Source of the DNA: Leptodontidium sp. MPI-SDFR-AT-0119 | Lineage: Eukaryota > Ascomycota > Leotiomycetes > Helotiales > Leptodontidiaceae | Direction of reading: 5' to 3' | Assembly: GCA_020726505.1 (NCBI GenBank) | Contig: JAHLEZ010000019.1 | Location: forward strand, 806,001-870,000 | Length of the DNA: 64,000 nucleotides | In this document: in pieces, positions 21,597-34,073 of the stretch | How the letters are laid out: every line of letters begins with the position of its first letter | How positions within the stretch are numbered: position 1 is the first letter of the stretch | The notes under the pieces: model-generated | The model's database searches: none | Seen by the model: only the letters and a program-made list of their open reading frames with translations | What the model was told of the DNA's origin: nothing | Made by a program: the position numbers and the translations under genes

Positions 21597-22133
21597 CGTT
21601 GGAGGCGTTTGTTTTGGAATTAGAACCCTTCAGAGACAACGGTGGTAATGAAATGGACTTGTGTTTATGGGCGATACGAGCGGTTTCCGTGAGGAGTGAC
21701 AAATGAGTGAGTGGTAGGTGAAAGAGAGAGAGAGTATCAATCAATCAATCAATCAATCAGCCCCTCTGAAACAAGTTCCTGATTGTATGCTCTTCTGGAT
21801 TTAAAGCTCACCCCGTCCTACTCCTTAGGCGAGTGTGCCCCCTTGGTGTATGTCGGTGCAGTCGGGTGTGTGCCAGAAGAGAAAGCCGATCGGAGGCACA
21901 CCGATATGAAGCTGTGCGGCCCGACCCGGCTCCGCTCCGACTTGGACTGAACTAGACGTGACTAGACGGACAGCCTACTCGAAGCGAGGCGAGGCGATGT
22001 CCCATCATATACTATATCTCTTCGTCCTCACCAGTCCACATGTCCTAGTCTAAGCAGCATTCACTCCGCCGCTGCATGTAGGGTTTCAACATCCATTCCA
22101 TTCCAATCCATTATACGCCTATTTCCTCTCACC
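21597..22133. promoter_or_regulatory. Shared divergent promoter with CGG-N7-CCG site
   Basis: 537 bp separate the start codons of the trans-ER (minus) and the PKS (plus), so both are probably driven from here. An inverted repeat ATCGG-N7-CCGAT at 21889-21905 gives CGG-N7-CCG, a format used by Zn2Cys6 regulators. A direct CGG-N6-CGG lies at 21854-21865. Near the reductase start are AG and ATCA microsatellites (about 21,723-21,759). No regulator gene is in the window. Function of the sites is inferred. Confidence 0.45.
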
Positions 22134-25100
22134 ATGGGGAGCTACGCCCCCGAGGTTAACTCCCTCCCCTTCGCACGCGAGCCCATTGCGATCGTTGGTA
22201 GCAGCTGCCGTTTCCCAGGCGGTGCCACATCTCCCTCCAAGCTATGGGAGCTCCTCGAGAAGCCGCGAGATGTCGTACAGGAAGTCCCAGCCAGTCGTTT
22301 CAGCACAGAGGCATTCCACCACCCAAACAGCCAGCATCATGGGGTAAGAGCGCATCCACATTCCTACCTAGCCATCCGCAGTCATTGGAAACTTGAAGTC
22401 GCGTGTCTAACTCGATACAATAGAGCATGAACGTCAAGCACTCCTATCTCCTTGACGAGGATCCCCGCGCCTTTGATCGCGATTTCTTCTCCATTAACCC
22501 AAAGGAGGCTGAGTCCATGGATCCCCAGCAGCGTATACTTCTCGAGACAGTATACGAGGGTATGGAATCGACTGGCTACTCCATGCAACAGCTTCGGGGG
22601 TCGTCTACCGCAGTGTTTGTTGGATGCATGAGTTACGATTATCAGTACACTGCCATCCGAGGCATCGACAGCCTGCCCCAGTATAATGCAACAGGGACGG
22701 CCGCGTCCATTTTGTCCAACCGCGTGTCGTACTTCTATGACTGGAGAGGCCCTTCAGTGACCATCGACACAGCCTGTTCGTCCAGTCTAGTGGCCCTGCA
22801 CCAGGCAGTTTCTGCCCTCCGAAACGGAGAGGCCGAGATGGCGGTTGCAGCAGGCTCAAATCTCATACTCGGACCGGAGCCGTTCGTGAGCGAATCCAAG
22901 GTTTGTAATACCACAGCCCAGCGCTGAGAAACTCTAGCACAAGCTCAAGCTAACGGATAATACGCAAGCTCAATATGCTGTCACCCAATGGACGATCTTT
23001 CATGTGGGATGCGGCTGCGGATGGATACACCAGGGGGGAGGGGTTTTCCGCCATCTTCCTCAAGACTCTCACCCAAGCGATCGCTGACGGTGACCATATT
23101 GAATGCATTGTTCGCGAGACAGGGGTAAATTCGGATGGCAAGACGCCAGGTATGCTAGCCGAGCCCCCTATTTCTCCTGTTTAGCGAGCTAAACAAAGCC
23201 CAGGTATCACAATGCCGAGCTCCGAGTCGCAGGCACAACTTATCCGGGATACGTACGCCAGGTGCGGGCTCAACCCGGCTCGTGAATCCGACCGTCCACA
23301 GTTCTTTGAGGCCCATGGCACGGGCACGCCAGCGGGTGACCGTAAGTTGTATTGTCCCGCCGCTTTCCTCGCGATTCGTCCTGACGCGTACTAGCTATCG
23401 AGGCCCGAGCTATCCAAAGTGTTTTCTTCCCCGATGGAAAGGATGGCCAGCTTTATGTTGGCAGTATAAAAACAGTAATAGGACACACCGAAGGCACTGC
23501 GGGAGTCGCTGGTGTGCTCAAGGCCTCACTGGCAATTCAGCACCGCCAGATTCCCGCGAACCTTCACTTCAACAAACTCAACCCCAAGATCCGACCATAT
23601 TACACAAACCTGCGCATTCCGACCGAGACCATCCCCTGGCCCGCTGTCCCACGAGGTTCCCCGCGCCGTGTTAGTGTCAACAGCTTCGGCTTCGGTGGCA
23701 CCAATGCCCACGCCATCATTGAGAGTTGGGATGGCACTGGCTCCCTGATGAACGGCCATGCGGTAAATAGCAACACACTGAACGGCCATGCGCTGAATGG
23801 AAACACGCTGAACGGCCACGCACCGAATACACATGGCGCTGGACCCTTCGTCCTGTCTGCCAACTCAGGCCCAGCTTTGGCAGCAAGCGCTGGGACGCTG
23901 GCCAGCTATCTTCGCGGACATCCAGACACAGATCTCAGCCAACTTGCCTACACTCTTTTCCGGAAGACAGAATTGCCCTTCCGCGCCGCCTTCTCGGCCA
24001 CATCCGCAGAGCAACTTGCCGACAAACTCGAGGCTGGCAAGGATTCTCTCAAGAGCAGCTCGCGCACTGCATCTATTCCAGAGGTGCTGCCGCCTCGGAT
24101 CCTGGGCGTATTTACCGGCCAGGGTGCGCAGTGGGCTACCATGGGCAAGGAGCTCTATAGCGCTTCAGACCTGTTCCGCAGCGCCATAGACCAGATGCAG
24201 CAGAGTCTCGATTTGCTTCCCGCACAAGATCGCCCCGACTGGTCCTTAGTCGACCAACTTGACGCGCCGGCAGAGACTTCTCGCGTCGGCGAAGCCGCTG
24301 TTTCGCAGCCTGTCTGCACTGCTCTTCAAGTCGCTCTGGTCGATGTCCTGCGTGCTGCCGGCATCGAGTTCTCCGCTGTTGTCGGACACTCGTCGGGGGA
24401 AATTGGCGCTGCATATGCTGCGGGATACCTCAACGCCACTGATGCGATCCGGGTAGCATACTACAGAGGCGTCCACTCCCACCTAGCACAGGGGCCGGGA
24501 GGGAAGCGTGGCAAGATGATGGCGGTCGGCATGTCTTTAAAGCAAGCGACTGATTTCTGCAGCGAGTTCGACGGGACGCTTGCCGTGGCTGCCAGCAACT
24601 CTCAGACGAGCTGCACGCTGGCAGGCAATGCCGAAGCCATTGATGATGCCTACGCTCAGCTGCAGGAGAACGGTACCTTTGCCCGCGTGTTGCAGGTCGA
24701 CACGGCGTATCATTCTCACCACATGAAACCATGCGGCAGCGTGTATATCAAGTCGATGAAGCAGTGTGGGATCAAAGTTCAGAAGGGTCGCAAGCAATGC
24801 CGCTGGTATTCAAGTGTTTGGGGATCGAATGGCCGCATTCGGTCGTTCGACCAGGCCGATGGCCTGCTTCTCGAGGGTCAGTACTGGGCCGACAATATGA
24901 CGCAGGCAGTGCTCTTCAGCCAGGCACTTGCGAGAGCGCTGAACGAAGACCAGCCCTTTGATCTTGCTCTCGAAATTGGACCGCACCCGGCTCTCAAAGG
25001 ACCGAGCTCTGAAACTATTAAGATGTTGACCGGTCTCTCCCTTCAGTACTCGGGAGTTTTGAAACGTGGGCAGAACGCGGTAGAGTCTTTGGCTGACGTT

Positions 25101-28100
25101 CTGGGGCTTCTGTGGAAGTCTTTCCCGTCGTCACGCCCCATCGTTACCTGGGATAGAGTACGCCGGGCTCTCCCTACTGGCAAGCTGCAGAAACCTGCTA
25201 TTCTGAAAGGTCTCCCAGCTTACTCGTGGGACCACCCGAGCCTGATCTGGAAGGAGTCACGATCGTCTCGTAACTTCCGTACCCAAAGCCAGCCACGTCA
25301 CGAGCTTCTGGGTCGTTCTGTCACGCACGGCGAACGTGACAAGCGCGAGGTGCACTGGAAGCAGCTCATCAGGCTCAACGAGCTCCCATGGTTAACCGGC
25401 CACAGGGTTCAGGGCGAAGTCCTATTTCCGGCATCTGGCTACCTGTCGATGACATATGAGGCCGCCACCCGCCTTGTCGACGACCAGCAACCACTGCGTC
25501 TCGTGGAATTGCACGACATCGACATTGTGCGTGCTATGCGGCTCGAAGAAGATTCCCCAGGCCTTGAGGTCGTCTTCACTATTCGCGTTACGAGCCAGTC
25601 TAATGACTGCATTACTGCCGAGGTTGCCTGTTACAGCGGCGCTGTCGACTCAGTCCAGCCTTTGGACGCTCCTCAAGCTGGACTTACAGCCCATTTCACC
25701 GGAGGTGTGCGGCTCTGGCTAGGCGAGCCCCAGAAGGACGCTTTGCCTCCACGAACCACCCCTCTGCTTCCCATGGACACTTTGGACATGGATCAACTCT
25801 ACTCAGCTCTGTCCAAAGAAGGCTTGAACTACGCCGACTTTTTCCGGGCCAAGTCAATGATCCGGCGACTCAACCGTGCCGTGGTGACCGTGTCCTCACC
25901 TCCCGAACCTTCTTCGATACGTGCATGCGTGCATCCCGCACCCGTTGATACTGCTATTCACGGTCTCTTCGCAGGCTTCTCATTCCCAGGAGATGGTCGC
26001 GGCGGGAACATTTATCTGCCGAGGCGGGTTGGGTGTGTCAGGATCAATATGATGCCCTCCGAGTCGAATGGCTCTGTCCTCACAGCCGACGCTACCGTGA
26101 CCGAGGTGGGTAGAACCACCTTGACAGGTGATTTGGATCTGTTCAACGCAGCGGATGCGCACACCCAAGTACAGATTCGTGGACTCTACCTGACTGCCGT
26201 TGGACAACGCCGGGACCCATGGCTCTACGCAGGCACAACATGGGCAAGGGATGCCGACTATGGGATTGAGCCTGGCCTCGGGGCCAATCTCTCGGAAGCA
26301 GAGCGATTGCTATACGAGCAGCTGTCGCGCACGGCCTACTTCTACTTACGCCAGCTGCGCAAGAGTATCCTGCCTATAGAAATGATGCTGATGAGCAAGT
26401 ACCGGAAACACCTGATGACTTGGGTAATTGAGCATCTGTTTCCCCAGATCGAGGCTGGCGAGCATCCAGATATTCGGCCCGAGTGGAAGGATGACACCTT
26501 GGAGATGGTGGAGCAATGGCGTGCCAGCCAACCATCGGATAACAATGATATGAACATCCTCCATGCCATGGGCAAGAATCTCATCGACATTGTCCGTGGA
26601 ACCACTCCTCCCCTCAAAGTGCTTACGGAAAACGGCATGCTCGACCGTCTGTACGTGGACGGACTCGGTGCTAAGGATGGCAACGTCGATACTGCCGCCA
26701 TAGTCAAACAGCTTGCGCATCAGTATCCGCGCATGAAGATCGTTGAAGTGGGAGCTGGCACGGGCGGCACTACACGTGCAGTCCTAGATGCTCTAGGGAA
26801 TCAGTATGCGTCCTACACATATACAGACATATCTACCGGCTTCTTTGAAAACGCTCGCACCGTGTTCAGTCAGCATAGCAGCAAACTCGCTTTCAAGACG
26901 CTCAATATCGAAAACAGTCCAGTGGACCAGGGATTCACCGAAGGAACGTTTGACATGGTCATTTCCTCGAACTGTTTGCACGCGACGCGAAGTCTGGGGG
27001 AGACTCTGCGGCACTGCCGACAGCTCCTCCGACCTGGTGGCCGCTTGGTATTGCTGGAGATTACTCGAGATTTTCTGCCTACGCAGCTGGTTATGTCGAC
27101 GCTCCCCGGATGGTTCCTGGGCATAGAGGACGGGCGAGTCTGGGCACCCACCGTTAGCGTCGAGCGATGGGATGAGCTGCTGAAAGCCAACGGCTTCTCA
27201 GGGGTTGACGTAAGCTCGACACCTTCCTTCTGTTCCGCTATTGTGTCGCAGGCGGTCGACGAAAGGATACAACTCCTCCGCGAGCCGCTTGCTGTCGGTC
27301 CAGGGACGCTTCCGCCACTGGGCGACTTCCTCATCGTCGGTGGTGGTGCTAGTTCCGAACTCGCATCCCACACTCAGGCAATTTTGCAGGCTGTTGCTCC
27401 CTCCAAAACTGTCACAGTACTAGCTGGACTCGAAGGCATCGAGGTACCTAAAGGCACAGCTGTGCTCTGCCTTGGCGATCTGGACAGCCCCGTGTTCTGC
27501 GACATGAACCAGAAGAGATTCAGAGGATTGCAGGCCGTCATGGAGACAGCAGAGGTGGTTCTATGGGTGACGACGGGTGCGAAGTCAGGCAAAAATCCTG
27601 ACGCCAATATCACTGTGGGGCTATCGAGCACGTTGCGGGCTGAGCGCGTGGACCTCAGACTTCAATTCCTCGACGTCGACGACCCGTCGTCTGTTGACCC
27701 GTCCATGCTAGCAAAGATGCTTCTCCGTCTCGCCTTCCTGGATCCATCCAAGACTGACGAATTACTATGGGGCCAGGAGCCGGAGCTTGCGCTGAAGGAC
27801 GGTGCCTTCTACATACCCAGGGTGCTATCTCTAGACACCGTCAACCGTCGATCCACTGCAAGGCTCAGGCAAATCACGCAGGCGACTAGCCTTAAGTCTA
27901 TAGACACAGCAGTGCTGCTCGCTGAGAGCGAGGGAGCATTCGAGCTGCAGGCTGGTCCTCTTAGCGGTGCTCAAGGAGAAGAGATGCTCCTGCAGGTCAC
28001 AACTTCCTCTCTGCACACCCTGACCTGCGACGGGTATGGGCCAGTATATGTGTGTATTGGTCGCGACCTGGCATCAGAAGACAAGGTCCTTGCTCTTTCG

Positions 28101-29855
28101 GATATAAATGGCTCCTTGATTAAGGTTGCCGGGGACCACGTCTTGTATCGCCGGCAACACGACAAGACGGCCGCCGAAGACACGACACAGCTGCACCTTT
28201 TCCTGGCACAGGCACTTGCAGGACACCTGCTCAGCGGTTTCAAAGGACCTACGTGGATTCACGGCGCGCCGGATTACCTCAGCGAGGCCATTGACGTAGT
28301 TGCCCGTAAGCAGGGCGTCGTTGTATTCCAAACTACGTCAGATATAGCGAGGTCTTCGGACGCTAATTTCATCCATCCCTACGCGAGCGAGGGAGATCTG
28401 GAGGGTATATGCCCCAAGGGCTTGCAGACCTTTGTCAACCTAGCGCGCCCGCAACACGGGACATTGTCTGCGTTGATTCGTGCTTTGTTGCCTGCCTTGG
28501 CCATCGTGAACAAGGAAATCGAGGACCTGACTGTCGGTTTGAGCCTTCCCAAACTCCGTAGCCTGGCCAAGCAACTTGTTCACGACGGCCCGCAGTTTCT
28601 CGCAGAACGTGTTGACGTTGTGGCCATCGACAAAGCTTCAACCGTGACAAGCAAGGAGCTGGGGCTCGCAGCAGTGGTTGATTGGAGGGCTGCCGATACT
28701 GTCAATGCCCTTGTCCGTCCTCTCGAGCACCACGGGCTGTTTGCTCCCAACAAGACATATCTTCTTTGCGGCATGACAGGAGACTTGGGTATCTCAGTGT
28801 GCTTGTGGATGGTGGACCACGGAGCTCGAAACGTGGTCTTGACCAGCCGGAACCCCGACGTGTCTCCAAATGTGCTTGAATACCTGTCGCGCAAGGGAGC
28901 CAACGTGCGGCCCATGGCAGTCGACATCGCGAACATCAACTCCCTCCGCGCTGCCTATGCCGACATTAAGTCTAGCATGCCGCCCATTGGTGGCGTGATG
29001 AACGCCGCCATGGTGCTCCGAGACCGCCTTTTCCATCGTATGCCCTGGGAAGACTTTGCCGCCGTGTTGGCGCCTAAAATGGTGGGATCAAAGAACCTTG
29101 ACGAGGTCTTTGGCGATGAACAATTGGAATTCTTTATCTGCTTCTCGTCCACGACGTCAATTGTCGGAAGCATTGGCCAGTCTGCCTACGCTGCCGCGAA
29201 CCACTACATGGCGAGTCTCGTCCAGCGGCGACTCCAGCGTGGCCTCGCTGGTTCCGTCCTCCACATTGCCATCCTAACGGGCTTTGGATACATCTTCCGG
29301 CGCGACTCCGAGCATGCGGAAACTATTTACAAGGCCATCCTTCCGCGATTTGAAAGGCAGTCAGAGACTGACCTGCACGACATGCTGGCCGAGGCTATAG
29401 TGTGCGGACGCCCTGGCCCAGACCAGTCCGCTGAGCTCATCACCGGCATCAGGACAGTCTTCCAGGGCGAGTGGCGTGACGACCCTCGGCTGTCCTGCTA
29501 TACCGGCCAGCAACAGCTGCAGGACGACTCCAGCCAAGGGCAAGCCGCTGGATCAGTCAGCGTTAAGGCCCAGCTCGCTGCAGCCGAAGACCCTGCCGAG
29601 TGCTTGGTCATACTGGAAAATTGCTTCGCGGTGGCCCTGGGCAACATGCTCGAGATGGACCCTGAGCAGATGGACAGCAGCATGCCCGTGGCCAGCCTGG
29701 GCATTGACTCCCTCGTGGCTATCCGAATCCGGGAGTGGTTCCTCAAAGAGATGGAAATTGATGTGCCGGTGCTGAAGGTAATGTCGGACAGCATCTCAAT
29801 GTCGCGCATGTGCGACGATGTGCTTGTGGACTGGCGGAAGATTAATACGGCTTAG
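22134..29855 (+). CDS. Highly reducing polyketide synthase, KS-AT-DH-MT-ER0-KR-ACP
   Basis: Five exons (22134-22343, 22424-22900, 22969-23149, 23204-23341, 23395-29855) join in frame to 2,488 residues. KS: DTACSSS with Cys188, EAHGTGT with His327, IGHTEG with His366. AT: GHSSGE with Ser668. [18 protein letters not shown] with His1005 and PVDTAIHG with Asp1187. C-methyltransferase: [11 protein letters not shown] near 1452-1462. Residues about 1,800-2,110 sit where an ER would be but show no NADPH-binding glycine motif. [12 protein letters not shown] (about 2,127-2,136), FSSTT and SAYAAAN. ACP: LGIDSL with Ser2441. It ends soon after the ACP with no condensation, reductase or thioesterase domain. 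KR and KS sequences look like the LovB/PKS-NRPS clade. The KS-AT linker contains a short NGHA repeat. With the adjacent trans-ER and hydrolase it should make a methylated, reduced polyketide released in trans; the product is unknown. Confidence 0.95.
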
Positions 29856-32039
29856 ACAATGAGGAAGGACCAAGGCGGAGAGGCGACCCCAGGCTCGGGG
29901 GATCAGGCTGATAGAAGAGATGGAGAGAAAGAGGAAGAGTTTCGCGCAGCTGGACAATGGACCTACTTAGGTCATCTAGGTAGGCATAGGCCTAAATGGT
30001 TCTGCTACAATGTATGCATCTTACTTACTTTTATACTTCGTGCACTTTATCCCGGCTCTTAGAATTGGTAGTTTCAAGAATAGGTAGTAGGAGGAGATGA
30101 AACGCAGCTTTTGTTCACCTTTTATCGGTTTCCCATAGTATACATAATCAGTCTCCGAAGTCTGCTGCAGAAAGCGGTGATGGTGCGATGACGAGGCACA
30201 TTGCAAGAGGTAATAGATGCTGGTGAGCTCGTGACTCAACCAATGCGAAGTGTTCATATGAAAAAACTCATCGAGGCTGCAGGGGACGACCGTAGATTCT
30301 GGTTGAGCTCAACCCCGCATTGTGCTGAGGATTTTCGCAGCTGCGGCGTAGCCATTGGGGAAGCTTGGTGGTAAAGTTGTTGGAGATAATTATAAAGTAA
30401 GAGAATTAGGATACGAGGGGGAATTTAACTTTTCGTAAGGCTCGCTAAAAATCTGGATTAAAGCTAATTATGGGTATTACTGTAGCCGAGTTTGCGGCGG
30501 AAAATTTCCGACGCGGGAAAATTGATTTAGATGACGGCGACCTGAGAAGAGTGAGTGACTCGGTACCTGCTAGAATGGTATATAGAAGATATTTTGGGTT
30601 TCCGTGCAGTGATTATTTAGGTGGAACTGTACATCAGATTTTTTGTGATATTTGTAGATTCATATTGTGGATCCTTTATGCTCAAGAGTTCCTATCATGT
30701 TGTCGACGCTAGACCGAAATTTAGTTGTTGCTAGAATGAAACTTCAATTCGCAGCGTGAGAAAATCTTCTCGCAATGAAGTTTGAGAGCTGAGAATTGTC
30801 TCTGTTCTAGGCTAGGTGCTGATATTTGGATGTGAATGAACGTGAAGTCTTTGAAACAAACCACGAAATAAAAGTGAACGAGACACAGGGAGAGTCCCAA
30901 GGGTACTGCTGAAGCAGCTTATTATAATTATTCCTTTTAGACTATACTTATTCTACAACAACGCAGCTCAGTCAGTCCAACTCTATTGGAAGCGAGGAAG
31001 ACTTTTGATGCTCCGAGAGTGGAGGAGAGCCCTGCGACATGTATCGTGTCAACTTGATGTACTTCATTCCGGTTTCGCTTCTGCGGAGAAGATCGTTGCG
31101 ATTTTTGTGGTTAACTTCTCTTGTCTGCTTCTTTAACTTCGGCTCTTGGCCAGATGGGTATTTTTGCTCAAAGACGCAGACTCTAAGACACCAACTCCTT
31201 CAATCTGTTCAGATGAAAGCGCCGGCATGAGATCTGTGGCTACACAGGCTTGGATATGTAACCGAGCCCATAGACTCTTATTGATAGCTCAGTACCAGGA
31301 TCGCCATCTCCAGCAGCCAGGATTGTTGACATAAAAAAAACTCCCCTCAACACATCAGCCGATGGGTAAAAACAGTGGCCCCTGGGTCTTATGGATGGAG
31401 CTGCTGGTCAGTGGTGAAAACCTGTGGGATAGGTGCGGCCGATATGAAACTCACCATGAATTGATGATTGTAGGGATGAAGAAAATCGTCTTGGTAGACA
31501 GAAGGTTAGAGAAATTGTTGGTAGTTGGCGAGAAAGGGAAAATATGAGAAGGAAATGGAGGCCCACTCGCTTGCGCTCCAGCCAATCAATGCTTCATCTC
31601 GACGCCATTGATGACGGCATAACCTCAAATCTCAACCATCAACAAATCCTTTCAACAGAACGACAAGGTCTGGAATTATATCTCAAATCCCACACCTGAA
31701 TCTAGGTAACATTCTAGTATTATTCACACATTCTTTTACCACAGTAAAAGCCGGAATTTCATATGCTTTATTCTACCCAATGAAGATCTCATCCCAACTT
31801 GACATTGCCGCGTCGACAAGACTCTGGGCAAGGACTAGATTCTCTGCACGTGGCGAGCTATGGAACGTTGACTCGTTACCAAGGCTATCTTAGAGGCCTC
31901 TTTCTTGATGCCAATACTGTGATGACGACGGCTCAACGAAGACAAAAAAAAATGTTACGGTGACATTTAAGATTGACTGACCTGAAGGGTCTGACGATAT
32001 GAGCTTGAGATAGTCATGGACACGCGATCATAATCAATC
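29856..32039. other. Intergenic between PKS and transporter
   Basis: No gene I can support in about 2.2 kb; the short ORFs at 30470, 31039 and 31362 lack recognisable features. Just upstream of the transporter start are two very small upstream ORFs (ATGAGCTTGAGATAG near 31,999; ATGGACACGCGATCATAA near 32,016). Confidence 0.4.
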
Positions 32040-33982
32040 ATGCATAATAATTCGAAATCGGCAGTTGAGACTTCCTCGGGAAGTTCGTCGACTTTTGGGC
32101 TAGGAGAAAAAAGTCGGGAGCATACCGAAACATATGGAATGGGATCAGAACTCGATATCGAAGCCGAAGCCATAGCAGCACGAGATGAGACAAAATTCGA
32201 GAAAGATTTCAGAAACCGCACCATCAACGCTTACTCCTCCATGAACCCTCCCACCCGAATCCCTTTAAAGCAAAAAGTCCAAAAGTATTTCAGTCCAGGC
32301 GGAAAACTCCGACCCTTCAGACTCCTCAGACAAGATATCAGCAATATCCGGAAACGGTATATTTCTGATTGGACGCTGTTCAACCAACTCGTCTTCGCGA
32401 GTGCGGTTTATGTGTTCTTCACGAATATCCTGCCGGGGATTACATTTGCGAGTGATCTTTATGTGAGGACAGGTATGAATTGGGGGACTGTTGAGGTTGT
32501 GTTTAGTACGGGGTTATGTGGGGTTATTTTCTCGTTGTGAGTTTGAAGTTTGAAAATTGAGCCGTTGAGATGTGATGAAGTAAACTGATGAGATGATACG
32601 TAGATTTTCGATACAACCTCTCACAATTTTGGGTGTTACTGGACCATTCGCGGTTTTGGCTGAGAACATCTATGAGCTTTGCGAGAGTTCGTTTCATGTG
32701 AGTTGTACTTCCCCTTTGGAGGGAAAGGGAATTTGACTGATTGTTCCAGGTGGACTTCCTCTCCCTCATGGCATGGTCACTCATCCACGCCGGCTGGATG
32801 CATTACCTACTCGCAATCTTCAACGCGCACGACTGGACTATGAAATACGTCACAACCTTCAGCGCAGACATATTCTCGCTCCTAAACAGTGTGATATATT
32901 TCCATAAAGCAGTTCAAGAACTGGAACGGAACCACGCCCAAGTCTCCTTCGCATCTTTTCTCTACTCCGTCATTGGTGCTGTAGGGACTTTCCTCCTAGC
33001 CGTCTTCCTCTCGACAGCGAATTCATGGAAACCACTTTTCCATCGATATATCCGTATGGGACTATCAGAATACGCAGCCGCCATCTCCATAATCCTCTTC
33101 ATCGGGATACCCAATATAGGCGAACTCGCCGCCCTCGACAAACAAACCCTCGTAGTTCAAACCACATTCCGACCATCCAGTCCAGAGCGCAGCACATTCT
33201 TCGTACACTTCTGGAACCTGCCTATCGAATGGATCTTCCTCTCCATCATCCCCGGCGCAATTATCACAGTCCTCTTCTTCTTCGACCACGAGATCAGCAG
33301 TATAATCTGCACCCTTGACCGGTACGGCACCAAGAAACCCGGGGGCTTCGCATGGGATATCGTACTCCTCGGCACCACCACCGCCCTCTGCGGTATTCTC
33401 GGTATCCCACCCGCGAACGGTCTCCTACCTCAAGCACCGTTGCATTCCAAATCCCTTCTATATACCGTCTGCACGGAAATCACATCCACAGACCCCGAGA
33501 CAGGGGAACGAGAAATCAAAATCGAGGAGAGACAGGAAGTATACGAACAGCGCTGGTCCCCCTTCCTCCAAGCCTCACTAATCCTCGCATTCCTCTCCTC
33601 TCCCCTCCAGCACGTTTTAGGCCTAACACCAACCTCCGTGCTCGCGGGCCTGTTCCTCTTCATGGGCGAGCAATCCCTAGCTTCGAACCCTATACTGTAT
33701 AGGTTCTTCTACATGCTCACTCCGCCGTCTGAACTGCCCCCGTTGCCGAGGGGTGTGAAAGGTTGGTGGGGTGTGCATGGGTATACGGCGACGCAGATTG
33801 TTGCGACGGGAGTGGTGTTTGGGGTTACGTTGACGAAGGCCGCGCCGGCTTTTCCGGTGCTGGTTATTGCGTTGGTGCCGGTTCGGTTGGGGGTTATGGG
33901 GAGGGTTTGGGGGAGGGAGACGTTGCGGTTTGTGGATCAGTGGGCATGTAGGGAGGGGGGGGCCGGACGGGGATGGGGATGA
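32040..33982 (+). CDS. Bor1/SLC4-type anion (borate/bicarbonate) transporter
   Basis: Exons 32040-32536, 32604-32697 and 32750-33982 (introns 67 and 52 bp) give 607 residues. An N-terminal cytosolic region (residues about 1-110, Ser-rich then charged) precedes LRPFRLLRQDI and ten or more hydrophobic segments. SIQPLTILGVTGPFAVLAE, spliced across intron 1, is the hallmark of the band-3/Bor1 (HCO3_cotransp) family. FFFDHEISSIIC, GIPPANGLLPQAPLHSKSL and LFLFMGEQSL are further family blocks. Members export borate or other anions across plasma or vacuolar membranes; substrate here is not shown. The tail is odd. The frame ends REGGAGRGWG after an 8-G run at 33955-33962; with one G fewer it would continue as an acidic DGDGDEDG tail to a stop at 34073, more like the family's C-termini. 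Either a sequencing slip or a true truncation. Confidence 0.9.
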
Positions 33983-34073
33983 GGACGGGAGGGAGATGGT
34001 GGAGGAAGGGAATGGAGGGGGAGGTGAAGAGAAGGGGAAAGAGAGTGAGGGGGTGGGAGATGGTGTTGTTTAG

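Noticed and set aside
22134..29855. PKS-NRPS hybrid
   Set aside because: KR and KS resemble that clade, but the frame ends just after the ACP and no condensation, adenylation or reductase domain follows within the next 2 kb.
29859..30062. Small ORF directly after the PKS stop
   Set aside because: Begins three bases after the PKS stop in its 3' flank, with low-complexity charged sequence and no splice or domain support.
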